Assembly: GCA_934215405.1 (NCBI GenBank)
Contig: CAKPZU010000085.1
Span: 1-9,358 of the forward strand
Direction: 5' to 3'
Length of the DNA stretch: 9,358 bases
From: an uncultured Bacilli bacterium
GTDB taxonomy: Bacteria; Bacillota_I; Bacilli_A; RFN20; CAG-631
Shown here: positions 7,260 to 9,358 of the stretch, one piece after another
How the letters are laid out: every line of letters starts with the position of its first letter
How positions within the stretch are numbered: the first letter of the stretch is position 1
Translations under genes and position numbers: made by a program
Notes under the pieces: generated by a model
Database searches by the model: none
What the model was told of the DNA's origin: nothing
The model's input: only the letters and a program-made list of their open reading frames with translations

Positions 7260-7403
7260 CCTTATAAAAAACAAAAAAAGAAATATACAAAGGGAATTTA
7301 TAAGCATAAATACAATAGAAGAAAATAAAGAGCCAAAAATATAGTTTATAGTTATGCGTTGTCTTGGCAACACCCATTGTACCACCAATTATATATATTG
7401 CTT
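7260..7403. other. Intergenic junction between the Fic remnant and the lipoprotein gene
   Basis: No convincing gene. The minus-strand frame that leads into the Fic remnant stays open here but encodes a Phe/Leu-rich run from poly-T, which may be the lost Fic 5' end or chance. A hairpin GTGTTG/CAACGC around six bases (about 7357-7374) follows the lipoprotein stop, but no T-run comes directly after it, so I do not call a terminator. Confidence 0.4.
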
Positions 7404-8039
7404 TTATCTAATTTTATAATAGTTCGTGTAAATTCCATTACGAGATGAATCAGCACTTTCAATAAATAGTTTGAATTTGTACCCATCGAAATTTGTATCG
7501 AATTCATAACGAATTTCAAAAATCCAGACCGAATCTTTTGTAAAATAGCCATTATCCAAAGAGTTATTCCTTACATAATAGAACTTGTACAATTTACTCG
7601 GATTATTATCAAAATAGTCGGACAAATCATTCTTTTGCTCTATGATATACCAATTTTCGTTTGTATCCATGCTGAACTTTTCAATTCTTGGTGTACCGAA
7701 CAAACCATCATAATTTGTTTTCATATACAAAAAATATGTTTTTGCATTCGTCATAAACGCATCTTCATTCGGACAAGCTTGCGAAAACGAGTAGCCACCA
7801 TTATACCATACGTCGCTTGATTGCATTTCTCCTAGTAATCCTGTCAGTGCAGGCAAACCAGCAAGCCCTTTTGCCGACAATTCTTCTTCTGTAAACCATT
7901 TCGTGCTATCGTGAACAGAATTTTTACTTTCTTCACCACCATAGTTATTTACACATGCAATTAAGCTCATGCAAGTTATCGATAAAAGCACAGTGCAAAC
8001 AATAATAGACAATTTCTTTCTTAAAATATATACTTTCAA
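7404..8039 (-). CDS. Putative lipoprotein of unknown function
   Basis: A frame of up to 211 residues with a lipoprotein signal: basic RKK, a hydrophobic stretch, and lipobox LIAC with Cys29. The mature part is soluble, Tyr/Asn/Asp-rich, with no family I recognise; it includes GLAGLPALTGLLGEM (about 58-72), NENWYIIEQ and a C-terminal YEFDTNFDGYKFKLFIESADSS strand pair. Base composition differs from the flanks: 7801-7860 is 26 of 60 G+C, while 6841-6900 in the Fic remnant is 12 of 60, which suggests recent acquisition. The start is odd. The first in-frame start is a TTG (8039) lying directly against the only good ribosome binding site, GGAGG, and no ATG or GTG follows at a normal distance. It lies 58 bases downstream of a two-TM protein gene and is probably co-transcribed with it. 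Confidence 0.65.
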   Translation of the reverse strand: MKVYILRKKLSIIVCTVLLSITCMSLIACVNNYGGEESKNSVHDSTKWFTEEELSAKGLAGLPALTGLLGEMQSSDVWYNGGYSFSQACPNEDAFMTNAKTYFLYMKTNYDGLFGTPRIEKFSMDTNENWYIIEQKNDLSDYFDNNPSKLYKFYYVRNNSLDNGYFTKDSVWIFEIRYEFDTNFDGYKFKLFIESADSSRNGIYTNYYKIR

Positions 8040-8097
8040 CCTCCATTGTTAGTATTTGTATTCAATAAAAACTCCCTAGAAGAGTAAACTCCATTCT

Positions 8098-8322
8098 TTA
8101 TAATTTTTCAACTTTTTTTGCTTTATTAATCGCCATAATAAATGTTACCAAGCTAAAGATCCACAATGTCGTTATTACTAATATTCCAAACGGTATAGCT
8201 ATTATAATGCCAATACTGAATTCCAGTTTAATTACATCTACCAACGGCCATACAACAAACACTGACAAAAATACAGAGGTGATTATGAAAAGCACTATAG
8301 AAATAGATATTTTAGTTTTCAT
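8098..8322 (-). CDS. Small two-TM membrane protein
   Basis: A 74-residue protein that starts with MKTK and has two hydrophobic segments, about residues 5-29 and 36-64, joined by a short loop (DVIKLEF) and ending in a basic tail (NKAKKVEKL). The ATG at 8322 is chosen because GGAGG lies 7 bases upstream; the longer frame reaching 8439 has no such site and its extra residues look non-coding. No family is recognised. It is the first gene of a likely two-gene unit with the lipoprotein downstream, and the pairing suggests a membrane/surface partner, which is inference. It is less AT-rich than most neighbours (8161-8220 is 19 of 60 G+C). Confidence 0.7.
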   Translation of the reverse strand: MKTKISISIVLFIITSVFLSVFVVWPLVDVIKLEFSIGIIIAIPFGILVITTLWIFSLVTFIMAINKAKKVEKL

Positions 8323-8346
8323 TATGTCGCCTCCAGTCGCAATTGA

Positions 8347-8375
8347 ATTATAAATATTATCATGAACCCTGTTAA
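8347..8375 (-). promoter_or_regulatory. Promoter of the two-TM/lipoprotein unit
   Basis: On the minus strand, TTAACA (8370-8375) and a perfect TATAAT (8347-8352) are separated by 17 bases, 25 bases before the ATG at 8322. One mismatch from consensus in total. Confidence 0.7.
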
Positions 8376-8442
8376 TATCCAAAAAAATAATTCTTTGATT
8401 TGTAGCATAAACTGCCATTTTTAAAACAGTTGATAACAAATC

Positions 8443-8751
8443 TTAGATCATATACAAATAATTTTTCTTTGATGGCACTATGATATGAAGTACTATTTCT
8501 TTTTTTCCCTCGTTAACCTTATAAAATATAATATTTTGTTTACATACTAGTGCCCTATATCCCTGTTTAGCAATTGGTTGATATCTTGGTACTACACTAA
8601 TATAAGGAAATTCACTAATATTATTAATTTGTATTTCTAAAAAATCTAGATATTCTATGGCTTCCTTTTTAGAAAAAGTAGCATTGATATAAAGAATAAT
8701 ATCTGTTAATTGATCATTGAACTTATCAGTTCTAATAACTGAATATTTCAT
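8443..8751 (-). CDS. RelE/ParE-family toxin
   Basis: A 102-residue protein with the compact RelE/ParE layout: an N-terminal strand and helices (KYSVIRTDKFNDQLTDIILYI), a middle helix over EAIEYLDFLEIQINNI, and the C-terminal sheet GYRALVCKQNIIFYKVNEGKKEIVLHIIV. RelE relatives cut ribosome-bound mRNA while ParE relatives poison gyrase; the motifs visible do not decide between them. The usual basic ending RRDY is replaced by PSKKNY, so lysines rather than arginines would have to serve. The ATG at 8751 shares one base with the antitoxin stop (TAATG), a classic translational coupling of a type II pair with the antitoxin first. No strong terminator is seen between this gene and the next promoter. 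Confidence 0.85.
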   Translation of the reverse strand: MKYSVIRTDKFNDQLTDIILYINATFSKKEAIEYLDFLEIQINNISEFPYISVVPRYQPIAKQGYRALVCKQNIIFYKVNEGKKEIVLHIIVPSKKNYLYMI

Positions 8752-9014
8752 TATAATTCAAGCTTCTTTCTAATATCATTAAAAGTATCAGCAACAGGTT
8801 TAACTCTATTATTTCTAACATCATCTTCAGATTCGGATAGCATTTTTAACAATTCTAATTCAGCTTGAATTTGATTAAATTGTTCTAGACTTAAGATTAC
8901 TGTATCACCATGGCCATTTACTGTAATATATACAGGTTCTCTAGTTTCTTTACATAAATTAGAAATTTCATTATATTTATTTCTTAGTTCTGCTGATGGT
9001 CTTATATTTTCCAC
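8751..9014 (-). CDS. Phd/YefM-family antitoxin
   Basis: A Phd/YefM antitoxin of 87 residues from the chosen start. Its N-terminal DNA-binding half is ENIRPSAELRNKYNEISNLCKETREPVYITVNGHGDTVILSLEQF, very typical of the family, and the acidic/basic C-terminal part (SESEDDVRNNRVKPVADTFNDIRKKLEL) is the toxin-neutralising tail. I prefer the GTG at 9014 because GGAG lies 9 bases before it; the ATG at 9023 touches that GGAG directly and would add only three residues. Phd/YefM proteins repress their own operon with toxin as co-repressor, and a perfect palindrome sits inside the promoter just upstream. Confidence 0.87.
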   Translation of the reverse strand: MENIRPSAELRNKYNEISNLCKETREPVYITVNGHGDTVILSLEQFNQIQAELELLKMLSESEDDVRNNRVKPVADTFNDIRKKLEL

Positions 9015-9034
9015 GCTTATCATCTCCTATCATT

Positions 9035-9062
9035 ATTATATCATAATTATGATATGTTTCAA
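9035..9062 (-). promoter_or_regulatory. Promoter of the toxin-antitoxin operon with an embedded operator
   Basis: On the minus strand, TTGAAA (9057-9062) and a perfect TATAAT (9035-9040) are separated by 16 bases. The spacer is filled by the perfect palindrome ATATCATAATTATGATAT (9038-9055), which also overlaps the -10. A bound Phd/YefM dimer would block the polymerase. An extra inverted pair, ATGTTTCA (9054-9061) and TGAAACAT (9102-9109), lies across and upstream of the -35. Confidence 0.75.
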
Positions 9063-9171
9063 ACTGATAATTTTTTTGATACTATAAAAATTAAAATAAA
9101 CTGAAACATTCTAAAAATATAAAAATCTTGATATAGTATTTTTACTGTATATAGATTAGTAACTTAGCTTT
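9063..9171. other. AT-rich intergenic stretch
   Basis: No gene on either strand. It holds the upstream half of the ATGTTTCA/TGAAACAT inverted pair and an imperfect hairpin around 9131-9153 (ATATAGTA against TACTGTATAT) that could end transcription of the truncated gene to its right, though it lacks a clear T-run. Confidence 0.4.
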
Positions 9172-9231
9172 TTATATTTCTTTACCATCTTTTCTAATGA
9201 ACTTAATTTCTTGAATTGTACCATTGTTGTA
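9172..9231 (-). pseudogene. C-terminal remnant of a gene cut by the insertion sequence
   Basis: The minus-strand frame ending at TAA (9172-9174) reads YNNGTIQEIKFIRKDGKEI, with codon choice and residue balance like real protein, unlike the surrounding AT-rich spacer. Upstream, the same frame runs into the putative insertion-sequence end and hits TGA at 9250-9252. The simplest reading is a gene whose 5' part was displaced by the insertion. The parent family is not recognised; a recombinase C-terminus is one possibility. The upstream limit is approximate. Confidence 0.4.
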
Positions 9232-9234
9232 AAT

Positions 9235-9275
9235 GCTAAACTGAAAATGTCATAAAACGCCAAACTCAAAATGTC
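9235..9275 (+). repeat. Two 17-bp direct repeats at the insertion-sequence end
   Basis: Copies at 9235-9251 and 9259-9275, 15 of 17 identical, with a 24-base period of about 2.3 helical turns. They share the core AAACTsAAAATGTC (s = G or C). A likely role is transposase binding, inferred from position only. Confidence 0.7.
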
Positions 9276-9287
9276 GTTTTTTGGAAC

Positions 9288-9316
9288 ATTCCACTATAAT
9301 TAAAATGAGGTGGAAT
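9288..9316 (+). promoter_or_regulatory. Transposase -10 box and hairpin that can hide its ribosome binding site
   Basis: ATTCCAC (9288-9294) can pair with GTGGAAT (9310-9316), and the second arm contains part of the ribosome binding site GAGGTGG (9307-9313). A perfect TATAAT (9295-9300) lies in the loop. A -35 at 9272-9277 (TGTCGT) has a 17-base spacer but is a poor match. Confidence 0.5.
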
Positions 9317-9320
9317 AGAA

Positions 9321-9358
9321 ATGAGAAAAGATATTTTTGAGGTTATATTTATGGAAAA
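9321..9358 (+). CDS. Transposase N-terminus (partial, runs off the right edge)
   Basis: An ATG at 9321 opens a frame reading MRKDIFEVIFME to the end of the window, with GAGGTGG seven bases before the start. It is the only plus-strand gene and sits just inside repeat-bearing DNA that looks like an insertion-sequence end. The N-terminus resembles those of IS21/IstA-type transposases (a DDE transposase with an N-terminal helix-turn-helix), but twelve residues cannot prove the family. The rest of the gene, and any partner ATPase gene of the IstB kind, would lie to the right of the window. Confidence 0.5.
   Translation, partial: MRKDIFEVIFME

Larger units (their letters stand above)
9228..9358 (+). 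mobile_element. Left end of an insertion sequence, probably IS21-like (continues off the window)
   Basis: Two copies of a 17-mer with 15 matches lie 24 bases apart: GCTAAACTGAAAATGTC (9235-9251) and GCCAAACTCAAAATGTC (9259-9275). Repeated binding-site sequences near the end, followed closely by a transposase gene pointing inward, are typical of IS21-type elements. The exact terminus and target duplication cannot be set without the other end; 9228 is an estimate. Confidence 0.5.

Noticed and set aside
7352..7552. Minus-strand frame overlapping the 3' end of the lipoprotein gene
   Set aside because: It lies out of frame inside a better-supported gene and lacks a start signal.
7635..7820. Plus-strand frame of 61 codons inside the lipoprotein gene
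   Set aside because: Cys/Ile/Phe-rich and with no upstream ribosome binding site; a shadow of the minus-strand gene.
8323..8439. N-terminal extension of the two-TM protein
   Set aside because: The GGAGG site and promoter place the start at 8322; the extension covers the promoter itself and reads like non-coding DNA.
8400..8442. Terminator after the toxin gene
   Set aside because: AACTG/CAGTT can pair around twelve bases, but the stem is only five base pairs and no T-run follows.

Overview
The window is a low-GC stretch of a bacterial chromosome, probably a Firmicutes/Mollicutes-type gut bacterium. This is inferred from AT-rich codon use, strong GGAGG-type ribosome binding sites, consensus sigma-A promoters, a serine-rich lipoprotein and a UgtP-like glycolipid glucosyltransferase beside a PlsC acyltransferase. 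The genetic code looks standard: the intact genes use TGG for Trp and all visible stops are TAA or TAG. Every gene lies on the minus strand except a transposase start at the extreme right end.

Left part (1-6500), chromosomal in character. In order of minus-strand transcription from right to left there is a small PH-like protein (6069-6434) with its own promoter and terminator, then a 738-residue multi-OB-fold surface lipoprotein (3681-5897) with a strong intrinsic terminator. Next comes an AAA-14/DUF4143 ATPase (2158-3471) behind a promoter flanked by TGCAAAAA palindromes. Last is a membrane-lipid pair: a MGDG-synthase/UgtP-type glycosyltransferase (892-2067) and a PlsC-type acyltransferase (1-890, running off the left edge), whose start lies one base from the glycosyltransferase stop.

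Right part (6500-9358), an accessory, turned-over region. It holds a decayed Fic AMPylator gene (6506 to about 7259) with several stops, a poly-A frameshift and a destroyed catalytic motif. To its right is a compositionally richer two-gene unit, a small two-TM membrane protein (8098-8322) and a lipoprotein (7404-8039). Then comes a Phd/YefM-RelE/ParE toxin-antitoxin operon (8443-9014) with a perfect 18-bp palindrome between its -35 and -10 boxes. Finally there is a short C-terminal gene remnant (about 9172-9231) cut off by what appears to be the left end of an insertion sequence, probably IS21-like, whose transposase starts at 9321 on the plus strand.

Nothing here amounts to a clearly new defence or metabolic system. 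The most informative signals are the multi-lesion Fic pseudogene, the paired OB-module duplication in the lipoprotein, the operator-like repeats before the ATPase gene, and a hairpin that could hide the transposase ribosome binding site from read-through transcripts.
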